Positions 9,112 through 16,398 of a stretch of DNA of 20,714 nt are shown here, piece after piece; the first letter of the stretch is position 1; each line of letters starts with the position of its first letter. This stretch comes from Candidatus Puniceispirillum sp. (GTDB taxonomy: Bacteria > Pseudomonadota > Alphaproteobacteria > Puniceispirillales > Puniceispirillaceae). Under the pieces are notes generated by a model. It had not been told where the DNA came from, ran no database searches, and worked only from the letters and a program-made list of their open reading frames with translations. Made by a program: the position numbers and the translations under genes. The stretch lies in NCBI GenBank assembly GCA_018668795.1, contig JABJBD010000024.1:1-20714 (forward strand), in the 5' to 3' direction.

Positions 9112-9238
9112 TGTAATCTCCTGACAAATAGTGATGATTTGTACGAATTAGAATGACAATTTTTCATTGATTTAGCAAATTAATCTATACAATGGATGGT
9201 GATCATAAAATGTGGCGTCATGAAAGTATTTTGAACCG
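9112..9238. promoter_or_regulatory. Divergent uraH/uraD control region with inverted repeat
   Basis: This 127-bp gap separates the uraH operon (minus) from uraD (plus) and must carry promoters for both. A perfect inverted repeat ACAAAT-N7-ATTTGT lies at 9124-9142, directly upstream of the uraH ribosome site, a position suited to a repressor operator. A near-palindrome around GTAC (9139-9147) follows it. Toward uraD, TTCATT and TATACA about 17 bp apart (near 9162-9190) form a weak sigma-70-like promoter. The region is AT-rich compared with the flanking genes. The repeat is seen in the sequence; its role is inferred. No purine regulator gene lies in the window. Confidence 0.45.
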
Positions 9239-9751
9239 ATGAACAAACTTGCCTTGCACAAATTATCTGACGGTCAATTACTTGCCTCTCTTGGCGGTAT
9301 TTACGAACATTCAGCATGGGTTGCCGAAACCCTGTTGGCTAACGGCATCACCGAAGCAGATAATGACCCCAATCATCTGGCACAACGCATGAAGACGATT
9401 GTTGATGCAGCCAGTGACGATGCCAAATTAACATTGCTTCGCGCACATCCCGAACTGGCTGGCAAACTCGCAATAGCAGGCAACCTCACCGCTGAATCAA
9501 CAGCTGAACAAGCAGGTGCTGGCCTTGATAAATGTTCGGTAGAGGAATTTGAACAATTCACCAGCCTAAACACCGATTATACAGCCAAATTTGGGCATCC
9601 CTTCATCATCGCCGTTCGCGGCCTGTCGCGTGGTGAAATTCTAGCGGCCTTTCATCAGCGTATCGGAAATGACCCAGCAACCGAATTTACGACCGCCCTT
9701 AACGAAGTTCATAAAATTGCTCAGCTTCGACTTTTTGCGTTGGCAACCTGA
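9239..9751 (+). CDS. uraD: OHCU decarboxylase UraD
   Basis: A 170-residue 2-oxo-4-hydroxy-4-carboxy-5-ureidoimidazoline decarboxylase (EC 4.1.1.97), giving stereospecific S-allantoin from the UraH product. Family blocks present are LRAHPELAGKLA with the catalytic His70, STAEQAGAGLD (87-97) and FGHPFIIAVRG (118-128). The length matches bacterial UraD. The ATG at 9239 has only a weak purine-rich site (GAAAG) upstream. A 16-codon frame ending at 9242 overlaps the start as ATGA, which might couple translation. It is followed by the FAD dehydrogenase after 14 bp, so the two likely share a transcript. Confidence 0.96.
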   Translation: MNKLALHKLSDGQLLASLGGIYEHSAWVAETLLANGITEADNDPNHLAQRMKTIVDAASDDAKLTLLRAHPELAGKLAIAGNLTAESTAEQAGAGLDKCSVEEFEQFTSLNTDYTAKFGHPFIIAVRGLSRGEILAAFHQRIGNDPATEFTTALNEVHKIAQLRLFALAT

Positions 9752-9765
9752 CTGGACAGATTGAA

Positions 9766-11211
9766 ATGAAAATTACAGAGCAGGACATAATACATAAATT
9801 CAGAGCTATTTGTGGGGAAACGCATGTCGAAACTGGCAATGATATTGATCCAAAATATCAGCGCGACTGGCTAGACATATACCCATCCACCCCATTTGTG
9901 GTTGTACGCCCTGATAGTACTGAAAAAGTTGCAGCCTTGATGAAAATATGCGCCGCAACCAAAACCGTGGTGATTCCGCTTGGCGGCAATTCAGGCTTAA
10001 CGGGCGCGACTCAGGCACATCCAGATCAAAAAGCCGTGATTATGTCGCTGGAACGAATGAATGTAATCCGCGAAGTGAATGGTGATGGCCGTTATATGAT
10101 TGCCGAGTCCGGTTGCATTGTTGAAAACTTACATAAGGCTGCCGATCAGGTTGGCTGGATGTTTCCATTGGTTTTTGGCGCAAAAGGCACCGCACATATT
10201 GGGGGTGCATTGGGGACAAATGCAGGGGGACTAAATGTCGTGCGCTATGGCAATGCCCGTGCACTATGTCTTGGCTTGGAGGTTGTCACGGCCTCCGGCG
10301 ACATCATGAATTTACTGCCCGCCTTGAAAAAGGACAATACAGGCTATGATCTGGTCAATCTGATGATTGGGTCTGAAGGCACCCTAGGCATTATCACCGC
10401 GGCAACATTAACCTTGGTGCCAAAGCCAACCGCCTATGCAACAGCCATGGTAGTTGTGCCAGATATAGATGCCGCGCTAAAGCTTATGAATCTTATACAA
10501 CAACAAACAGGGGGACGGTTAGAAGCATATGAATTGATGGACAAGGTGATTTATGATTTATGCGTCAAAAACCTTGATCATGTGACCGCACCTTTTAACT
10601 ATAGTCCGGAATTGAGTATCCTGATGGAAATTGCCGCTGGCAGTCCAGAAGATGTAGAGGTTCAGCCGGATGGAAAGATGAATCTTGCTATCCAGCTCGA
10701 AACCATTCTGGCAACAGCCTTTGAACAAGGGCTTGCCGATGATGCCATTATCGCCAGTTCCGAAACCCAGCGCCAAAATCTATGGGCAATGCGCGAAGGT
10801 GCGCTCAATGCCATGCAAACACATGGCAACTGGGTGATGAGCGATGTCAGCTTTCAGGTTGCTGATTTGCCTGGTGCCATTGCCGACCTAAAAGCTGCGT
10901 TCGCGGCGGTCGCGCCAGGCCCATTCTGTGTTGCCTTTGGCCATATGGGTGATGGCAATCTTCATGCTTTTGCCCGCCCCTATGATGAAGATCCCAAAAA
11001 CCATCCAGAAGAAGTTGCGGCGATCAAAGCGGCTTTGCGCGATACAGTTGTGAAATGGCGTGGGTCAATCAGCGCCGAACATGGTATCGGTCAGGACAAG
11101 CAAGCCGAAATGAAAAAACTTAAAGACCCAATTGCCTATGCAATGATGCAATCAATCAAGACAGCGCTTGATCCTGATAACATTCTCAACCCGGGGAAAG
11201 TTCTGCTATAG
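9766..11211 (+). CDS. FAD-linked D-2-hydroxyacid dehydrogenase (GlcD/D2HGDH family)
   Basis: A 481-residue flavoprotein with an N-terminal FAD-binding-4 domain (PLGGNSGLTG at 71-80; GGALGTNAGGLNVVRYG at 146-162) and a FAD-oxidase C-terminal domain ending with GHMGDGNLH near 398, EHGIGQDK (438-445) and the hallmark DPDNILNPGK (469-478). Relatives oxidise D-2-hydroxyglutarate, D-lactate, glycolate or related D-hydroxyacids and pass electrons to an acceptor. It starts 14 bp after uraD on the same strand, so it is probably part of the purine response. Ureidoglycolate and glycolate, both C2 hydroxyacids near this pathway, are possible substrates, but nothing in the sequence selects one. There is no companion GlcE/GlcF gene. 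It converges with mmsA. Confidence 0.88.
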   Translation: MKITEQDIIHKFRAICGETHVETGNDIDPKYQRDWLDIYPSTPFVVVRPDSTEKVAALMKICAATKTVVIPLGGNSGLTGATQAHPDQKAVIMSLERMNVIREVNGDGRYMIAESGCIVENLHKAADQVGWMFPLVFGAKGTAHIGGALGTNAGGLNVVRYGNARALCLGLEVVTASGDIMNLLPALKKDNTGYDLVNLMIGSEGTLGIITAATLTLVPKPTAYATAMVVVPDIDAALKLMNLIQQQTGGRLEAYELMDKVIYDLCVKNLDHVTAPFNYSPELSILMEIAAGSPEDVEVQPDGKMNLAIQLETILATAFEQGLADDAIIASSETQRQNLWAMREGALNAMQTHGNWVMSDVSFQVADLPGAIADLKAAFAAVAPGPFCVAFGHMGDGNLHAFARPYDEDPKNHPEEVAAIKAALRDTVVKWRGSISAEHGIGQDKQAEMKKLKDPIAYAMMQSIKTALDPDNILNPGKVLL

Positions 11212-11260
11212 GCATGATACATAGTCATACCAACAGCAGAACAATTACAGTTTGTTATCG

Positions 11261-12763
11261 CTATTTGGTGTCACTGCCAGAATGGAAGTTAAAGACAGCG
11301 CCTTCTTTGATACCGCTTGGCCAGCGCGCGGTGACAGTTTTCAGCTTGGTGTAAAAACGAACACCTTCCATACCGTGAACAGCATGGTCACCAAACATAG
11401 ATGCTTTCCAGCCACCAAAGCTATGATAGGCAACAGGGACCGGAATTGGCACATTCACGCCCACCATCCCAATATTAACATTGGCCGCAAAATCACGCGC
11501 AGCATCACCATCTCGGGTGAAAATAGCCGTGCCATTGCCATATTCATGATCAATCACCAGCTGGCGCGCATCCTCATAGGTTTTGGGGCGAAGAACTGAC
11601 AGCACTGGTCCAAAAATCTCGTCACGATAGACCGACATATCCGGCGTTACCCTGTCAATCAAAGTGCCGCCAACAAAATATCCGTTTTCATAGCCTTGCA
11701 AGGATAAACCCCGACCATCAACAACGATTTCGGCACCTGCAGCTTCGCCTTGGCCAATATAATCTTCAACGCGTTTTTGCGACTCGGGGGTGATAACGGG
11801 GCCCATTTCAACACCAGGTTCATCATACTGACCAATTTTCAACGCACGTACTTTTGGTGCCAGCTGTGCAACAAACCTATCAGCAGTATCATCACCAACC
11901 GCCAGCACTGCTGAAATAGCCATGCAACGTTCACCCGCAGATCCATAGGCCGCCCCCATTGCAGCGTCCACAGCCTGATCCATATCGGCATCCGGCATAA
12001 TCACCATGTGATTTTTTGCACCACAAAGAGCCTGCACCCGTTTGCCATTGTTGCATCCACGGCCATAAATATATTTGCCAATCGCTGTCGAACCAACAAA
12101 ACTGATTGCCCCCACATCCGGATGATCAAGCAAAGCATCAACCGCTTCCTTGTCACCATTAACGACATTCAGGCAACCATCGGGGAGCCCTGCTTCGGTC
12201 AATAGACGTGCAAGCAAAAGTGGTGCCGCAGGATCGCGTTCGGATGGCTTTAGAATGAACGTATTACCACAAGCCAAAGCCATAGGGAACATCCACATTG
12301 GCACCATTGCCGGAAAATTAAACGGGGTAATACCCGCAACAACGCCAACCGGTTGACGCTGTGAATAGCTATCCACATTACCAGCTACCTGAGCTGAATA
12401 ATCACCTTTCAGCAAATGGGGAATGCCACAGGCAAACTCAACAACTTCTATACCACGGGCGACTTCACCCTTGGCATCATCAAGCGTTTTACCGTGTTGC
12501 ATTGAAATCGCCGTGGCAATTTCAGTGTGATGGCTTTTCAGCAAATCGCGAAAATTAAACATGACTTGTGCGCGCTTGGCAGGGGGCGTCGCTACCCATC
12601 CCGATAGTGCCGCTTTGGCCGAGGCAACAGCCTGATTCACTTCGTCTATACTAGCCAAAGGTACAGATCCAATAACCGCACCTGTTGCTGGGTTGTAAAC
12701 ATCTTGTTGTCTGCCGCTGGTTCCAGCAACTGCTGATCCGCTAATATAATGTGTATCTGTCAT
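11261..12763 (-). CDS. mmsA: Methylmalonate-semialdehyde dehydrogenase (CoA-acylating)
   Basis: About 500 residues of the CoA-acylating aldehyde dehydrogenase family. The MmsA-specific block ALCGAKNHMVIMPDADMDQ and the catalytic GSAGERCMAIS (Cys near 280) are both present, with the NAD-site ITPFNFPAMVPMWMFP. The enzyme turns methylmalonate semialdehyde (valine, thymine breakdown) or malonate semialdehyde into propionyl- or acetyl-CoA. The frame opens at 12778, but the second ATG at 12763 is preceded by GGA at a good distance and gives the standard N-terminus and length. It stands alone on the minus strand, converging with the FAD dehydrogenase and diverging from the transporter, so it is probably not part of purine breakdown. 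Confidence 0.93.
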   Translation of the reverse strand: MTDTHYISGSAVAGTSGRQQDVYNPATGAVIGSVPLASIDEVNQAVASAKAALSGWVATPPAKRAQVMFNFRDLLKSHHTEIATAISMQHGKTLDDAKGEVARGIEVVEFACGIPHLLKGDYSAQVAGNVDSYSQRQPVGVVAGITPFNFPAMVPMWMFPMALACGNTFILKPSERDPAAPLLLARLLTEAGLPDGCLNVVNGDKEAVDALLDHPDVGAISFVGSTAIGKYIYGRGCNNGKRVQALCGAKNHMVIMPDADMDQAVDAAMGAAYGSAGERCMAISAVLAVGDDTADRFVAQLAPKVRALKIGQYDEPGVEMGPVITPESQKRVEDYIGQGEAAGAEIVVDGRGLSLQGYENGYFVGGTLIDRVTPDMSVYRDEIFGPVLSVLRPKTYEDARQLVIDHEYGNGTAIFTRDGDAARDFAANVNIGMVGVNVPIPVPVAYHSFGGWKASMFGDHAVHGMEGVRFYTKLKTVTARWPSGIKEGAVFNFHSGSDTK

Positions 12764-12778
12764 GATAAATCCGAACAT

Positions 12779-12912
12779 GGCACTTATCGCGGTGCCGTTA
12801 TAATGTTAATGATACCTATATCTTGCACAACCTAAATGCTGGTGCAATTCCGAACTGTAAATTTATTGATCTTATCGCTATGATCTTCGGTCAGTTTCTA
12901 TATAACCGAATC
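12779..12912. promoter_or_regulatory. mmsA/DMT-transporter divergent intergenic region with two inverted repeats
   Basis: This 134-bp gap holds two perfect inverted repeats. GGCAC-N8-GTGCC (12779-12796) lies just upstream of mmsA and could form a stem in its leader RNA or an operator. TTGCAC-N13-GTGCAA (12823-12847) has half-sites about two helical turns apart, as expected for a dimeric repressor. The two share a GCAC/GTGC core. No strong sigma-70 promoter is visible to me. Repeats are seen directly; function is inferred. Confidence 0.35.
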
Positions 12913-13815
12913 ATGGAATTATGGGTTTTATTAGCTATTTTGGCGGCAGCTACTCAAGCTTTGCGTACAGCTGTTCAAAAGAAAATGACGCCACAGCTTG
13001 GTAGTTATGGCGCAAGCTATATTCGTTTTTCCTATTCCTTTCCCTTTGCTTGGTTGATTGTGCTTGCTTATATGGCGCTGGTCAATGTTGGCATGCCCAG
13101 CCTGTCTCCAATGTTCTGGTTCTGGATCACCGTCGCCGCAGTAACGCAGATCGCCTTTACGATTCTGCTTATCATGCTGTTCTCGCATCGCTCTTTTGCT
13201 GCCGCTGTTGCCTTTTCCAAGACCGAAGTTTTGCAAGCGGCGTTGTTTGAAGCCATTATTCTTGGCGTTATTGCCAACCTGCAAACTGCTTTTGCCATCG
13301 CGCTTGGCGTTGTTGCTACGATCATGCTGTCACTTGCAAAAGCAAGCCTAGCAAGCCGTTCGGTTATGAGCACAATTTTCTCGAAACAGACTGGGTTTGG
13401 TCTTGGTGCTGGTGCTTTTCTTGGCTTCTGCACCGTTGCCTATGGCGCGGCCATCAAACATATACCGACTGATGACGTGATGCTGAATGCCGGATTAGCC
13501 GCCGCCATTGCCGTCACGATCCAAACTGTGGGCTTTGGCGCTTGGCTATATGCTATAAAACGCCATGAACTGATTGCTAGTCTTGTGCATTGGCGGGATG
13601 GCGCAATGGCGGGTTTTTGGGGCACGCTTTGTAGCCTGTTCTGGTTTGCCGCCTTTGCCATGCATGCTGTTGCCCCAGTCCGCGCTGTTGGGCAAATCGA
13701 ACTTCTTATGAGCATTGGTTTTTCTTTCTTCTATTTCAAAGAAAAGATTAACCTGACTGAGCTTATCGCTATGGCGTTGCTGGCCATATCGATCATTTTG
13801 GTTTTGCTGGCCTAG
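12913..13815 (+). CDS. DMT superfamily (EamA-type) transporter
   Basis: A 300-residue integral membrane protein with about ten hydrophobic helices in two similar halves, the arrangement of EamA/DMT metabolite exporters. The first half begins with a short helix (MELWVLLAILAAATQALRTA) and the second contains GAFLGFCTVAYGAA and a C-terminal pair around SIGFSFFYFKEKI, where the late E/K-containing loop is typical. The frame is open 30 codons further upstream from a TTG, but that stretch is polar and unlike the family, so I prefer the ATG at 12913, although its ribosome site is weak. Substrate is unknown. It diverges from mmsA and converges with the hydroxylase medium subunit, ten bp apart. Confidence 0.82.
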   Translation: MELWVLLAILAAATQALRTAVQKKMTPQLGSYGASYIRFSYSFPFAWLIVLAYMALVNVGMPSLSPMFWFWITVAAVTQIAFTILLIMLFSHRSFAAAVAFSKTEVLQAALFEAIILGVIANLQTAFAIALGVVATIMLSLAKASLASRSVMSTIFSKQTGFGLGAGAFLGFCTVAYGAAIKHIPTDDVMLNAGLAAAIAVTIQTVGFGAWLYAIKRHELIASLVHWRDGAMAGFWGTLCSLFWFAAFAMHAVAPVRAVGQIELLMSIGFSFFYFKEKINLTELIAMALLAISIILVLLA

Positions 13816-13825
13816 CAACCCAAAG

Positions 13826-14629
13826 TCAATCTTGTAATTTTGCCACAGCCTGCTTTGCCATCTGCACAACAAGATGTGCCCTGAATTCGGCATTGGCATG
13901 CATGTCGGATAGCAACAAATCCGGATCTATTGACATAGCATCAAGCGCATCAGGGGCAAAATTTTCTGCCAACACAGCCTCAATCTCATCGGCCCTAAAT
14001 ACACCGTCCTGTCCAGCACCTGTTACAGCTACCTGCACATTCCCATCATGCCGCCTAGCAACACAAACACCCGCCAGCGCATAGCGCGATGCTGGATTGG
14101 GACATTTCACATAAGCACATTTCTGATCAATCGGAATATGTATTGCAGTGATAATTTCGTTGGTATCAAGTGCTGTTTCAAACATACCAACAAAGAAGTC
14201 TTTGGCCGCGAATATTTGCTGGTCGGTATGAATGCGCGCATTGGTAGCTAATAACGCCGCTGGATAACATGCTGCTGGATCATTATTGGCGACTGATCCC
14301 CCTACGGTACCGCGATTGCGCACATGCGGATCACCGATCTGTCCGGCCAGTGCTGCCACCCCGGGCAAATGCGTATGCACCAGTTCACTATCCGCCACAG
14401 CGGCATGCGTTGCCATCGCGCCAATTTGCAAATTGTTATCGCATAGCATAATGGTTTTGAAATCATCAACACCATCAAGATCAACAAGCATATCTGGCGC
14501 GGCTAAACGTTGTTTCAGCGTGGGAACAAGGGTCATGCCGCCTGCCAGTAATTTACCATCGTCTGCAGCCGCCAGTAGTTCACGCGCAGCATCACAACTT
14601 TTGGCTTTCTTGTAGGTCAGATCATACAT
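13826..14629 (-). CDS. Molybdenum hydroxylase FAD subunit (CoxM-like medium subunit)
   Basis: A 267-residue FAD-binding subunit of the CO-dehydrogenase/xanthine-dehydrogenase family. It has the flavin motifs LLAGGMTLVPTLKQRL (AGG at 29-31) and RNRGTVGGSVANNDPAA (TVGG at 108-111), and a C-terminal domain resembling the CO-dehydrogenase flavoprotein C-terminal domain. It would accept electrons from the paired [2Fe-2S] subunit. An ATG at 14641 is possible, but the ATG at 14629, overlapping the small-subunit stop as ATGTATGA with GAGG six bases upstream, gives the usual MYDLTY start. The catalytic large subunit that normally neighbours this pair is absent: the next gene is a convergent transporter. 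Substrate unknown; a role in CO oxidation is not supported. Confidence 0.88.
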   Translation of the reverse strand: MYDLTYKKAKSCDAARELLAAADDGKLLAGGMTLVPTLKQRLAAPDMLVDLDGVDDFKTIMLCDNNLQIGAMATHAAVADSELVHTHLPGVAALAGQIGDPHVRNRGTVGGSVANNDPAACYPAALLATNARIHTDQQIFAAKDFFVGMFETALDTNEIITAIHIPIDQKCAYVKCPNPASRYALAGVCVARRHDGNVQVAVTGAGQDGVFRADEIEAVLAENFAPDALDAMSIDPDLLLSDMHANAEFRAHLVVQMAKQAVAKLQD

Positions 14630-15119
14630 AATCTGCCTCATCCGCTATTTCATCAGCACCCATCACGCGTGCTGCCTGCTGTATTGATTTGATGATATTG
14701 TTATAGCCGGTACAGCGGCAAATATTCCCTTCAAGAGCAGTGCTAATTTCATCTATATCTGTGGTCAGATTTTGCGCCAAAAAATCAACAGCGGTCATAA
14801 TCATACCTGGTGTGCAATAGCCACATTGCAAACCATGATTGTCAATAAAAGCCTGTTGCACGGGATGCAATTTGTCACCGGCAGCCAGACCCTCAATCGT
14901 CGTGATTTGGGCACCATCTGCCTGCACCGCCAGCATGGTACATGCCTTTACCGCCATGTCATTAAAATGGATCACGCAGGCGCCGCACTGGCTTGTATCG
15001 CACCCAACATGCGTACCTGTCAGTTTCAGACTTTCGCGCAAAAAGACACCAAGTAACATCGTATCTTCAACATCCGCTGTTACCGGCGTCTCGTTCACAA
15101 CAAGATTAACGACAGTCAT
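14622..15119 (-). CDS. Molybdenum hydroxylase [2Fe-2S] subunit (CoxS-like small subunit)
   Basis: A 165-residue ferredoxin-like subunit. All eight cluster cysteines are present: C40, C45, C48 and C60 in the plant-type domain (THVGCDTSQCGAC) and C99, C102, C134 and C136 in the helical domain (QCGYCTPGM, NICRCTGY). The THVGCDTSQCGAC form is typical of CoxS-like small subunits of CODH-type hydroxylases rather than of the XdhA-type GCAEGDCGAC seen at 7278-8747. It overlaps the FAD subunit by eight bases. AAAGG precedes the ATG by ten bases. It follows the cdhR-like regulator on the same strand after 155 bp. Without a large subunit it cannot act alone; a partner elsewhere is required. Confidence 0.92.
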   Translation of the reverse strand: MTVVNLVVNETPVTADVEDTMLLGVFLRESLKLTGTHVGCDTSQCGACVIHFNDMAVKACTMLAVQADGAQITTIEGLAAGDKLHPVQQAFIDNHGLQCGYCTPGMIMTAVDFLAQNLTTDIDEISTALEGNICRCTGYNNIIKSIQQAARVMGADEIADEADYV

Positions 15120-15192
15120 TATTATGGCCTTTCATATCAGATACCATCGACCGAGCTTCATTTTGCCTGTTCATCCAACCCTCTGATCTATG

Positions 15193-15220
15193 GAAATATC
15201 CTTGCGCCAATTCGAGTCAA
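15193..15220 (-). promoter_or_regulatory. Possible sigma-70 promoter upstream of the CoxS-like gene
   Basis: On the minus strand TTGACT is followed after 16 bp by TATTTC, about 75 bp upstream of the small-subunit ATG, in the 155-bp gap after the regulator gene. The -35 is good and the -10 weak. The rest of the gap (15120-15274) shows no gene and no clear terminator. Confidence 0.3.
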
Positions 15221-15274
15221 GGTCAATATTGCCAATCGGCATATATGGTATTTGTTACATAGATGACGTGGCAT

Positions 15275-16243
15275 TTATATAATAGCTGCTGTTCGCCGTG
15301 TATCAGAGGGCGTTTCGCCAAAACTGGCCCGATAGCATGACGCGAATCCAGCCTGACTTGCAAATCCACTGGCTGTAGCTATTTCCACGATTGGTAAATG
15401 ACTCTCGACAAGCTGGCGCCTTGCCGCATTCAAGCGAAGCGCAAGATAATAGCGTTTTGGCGATGCCCCCAGAACCGACGTAAACAACATATGCAGACGC
15501 CGCGTTGACATACCAGCCTGCGATGCCAGACACGAAATCGAAAGCGGTGTTTCAAGATTATTTTCCATATGCCGAAGTACAGTTGCAAGCCGCCGATCAC
15601 CAGCGCGCATAAAACCTGGCATAGGAGATGCTGATACGTTATCAACATCACCTGCTGGCGTATAAATAAACTGCCGCGATACCGACATGGCAAACGCAAA
15701 ACCCTGACGTGCTCGAATCAACTCAAGCATCATATCCAGAGTGGGTAACGATCCAGCTACTGTTATCCGATTTCCATCAATCACATGACGCTGACTCACA
15801 ACTTCGAGAAGCGGATATCGGGCGGCTAGCGCATCAGCGTCTTCCCAATGCGCCGCGACCTTACGGTCATTCAACAATCCAGCCTCAGCCATCAGCCAGA
15901 CACCGTTTTCGATACCAATAATGGCATCACGAAAGCGTCGTGCCTGTGATAGAGATTTCAACAGATTATCCGACAATGCTGTCAGCGGCATATAGCTAGC
16001 CACAACAAAAAGTGGAGCGACACGCGCTACCGGATCGAAAGCACTATCTGCTGGTATCGGTATCTTGCTGGTCGTCATGATCGGCGTGCCGTCATCTGTT
16101 GAAATATGCCAGCTATATAGTTCACGACCCGCCATCCGATTGGCCACACGCAACGGCTCAATTACCGAGGTAAGCTGAACAAGGTTACATTGCCGCAACA
16201 ACAGCACTTCGATTTCTAACGACGCAGAGCTAAGCGAAAACAT
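15275..16243 (-). CDS. cdhR: GlxA-family AraC transcriptional regulator (CdhR-like)
   Basis: A 322-residue regulator with an N-terminal DJ-1/PfpI-like sensor domain (about 10-180) and a C-terminal AraC double helix-turn-helix (about 220-318; SISCLASQAGMSTRRLHMLF and IVEIATASGFASQAGFASCYR). The position that carries the nucleophilic Cys in catalytic DJ-1 relatives is replaced (GIENGVWLMA), so the domain should sense a ligand rather than catalyse. Pseudomonas CdhR and GbdR, which respond to carnitine and to glycine betaine/dimethylglycine, belong to this family. Divergent placement from the carnitine genes makes a carnitine-responsive activator the best call, but a betaine-type sensor is not excluded by sequence. 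The ATG has only a weak ribosome site. Confidence 0.82.
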   Translation of the reverse strand: MFSLSSASLEIEVLLLRQCNLVQLTSVIEPLRVANRMAGRELYSWHISTDDGTPIMTTSKIPIPADSAFDPVARVAPLFVVASYMPLTALSDNLLKSLSQARRFRDAIIGIENGVWLMAEAGLLNDRKVAAHWEDADALAARYPLLEVVSQRHVIDGNRITVAGSLPTLDMMLELIRARQGFAFAMSVSRQFIYTPAGDVDNVSASPMPGFMRAGDRRLATVLRHMENNLETPLSISCLASQAGMSTRRLHMLFTSVLGASPKRYYLALRLNAARRQLVESHLPIVEIATASGFASQAGFASCYRASFGETPSDTRRTAAII

Positions 16244-16247
16244 AATT

Positions 16248-16288
16248 TTTGTTCCGATTTATATAAATTTGTTTCTGATTTACATAAA
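16248..16288. promoter_or_regulatory. Tandem 20/21-bp direct repeat beside the regulator start
   Basis: Two adjacent copies begin TTTGTT and end with GATTTA.ATAAA: 16248-16267 and 16268-16288, differing by a one-base insertion and two or three substitutions. Spacing of about two helical turns in direct orientation is the usual arrangement of AraC-family half-sites. The copies lie 4-45 bp upstream of the regulator ATG and about 110-150 bp upstream of the carnitine operon, which suits autoregulation or a distal activator site. The repeat is seen; binding is inferred. Confidence 0.45.
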
Positions 16289-16326
16289 CCCAAACGACTA
16301 AAGTCTGGCAAGATTTACTTGGCAAG

Positions 16327-16348
16327 CCAAATGCAATCCAACATTTGG
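16327..16348. promoter_or_regulatory. Inverted repeat upstream of cdhC (7-bp arms)
   Basis: CCAAATG (16327-16333) and CATTTGG (16342-16348) form a perfect inverted repeat with an eight-base spacer, about 50 bp upstream of the cdhC ATG. It overlaps a shorter inverted repeat TTGGC-AA-GCCAA at 16319-16330. The position fits an operator near the promoter of the carnitine operon. It is too weak as RNA and too early to be a terminator. Confidence 0.4.
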
Positions 16349-16398
16349 GGCACATAATGATAATGCCAGCCACCATGAAATAAACGGGGAAACATGTC

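Noticed and set aside
11240..11258. AACAA-N7-TTGTT inverted repeat between the FAD dehydrogenase and mmsA stops
   Set aside because: Only five AT-rich pairs and no U-tract; too weak to call a bidirectional terminator.
12823..12912. N-terminal extension of the DMT transporter from a TTG
   Set aside because: Polar stretch with no family resemblance; it also overlaps an inverted repeat that looks regulatory.
13826..15119. Aerobic CO dehydrogenase
   Set aside because: No large subunit with the CO-specific active-site loop is present, so CO oxidation cannot be claimed.
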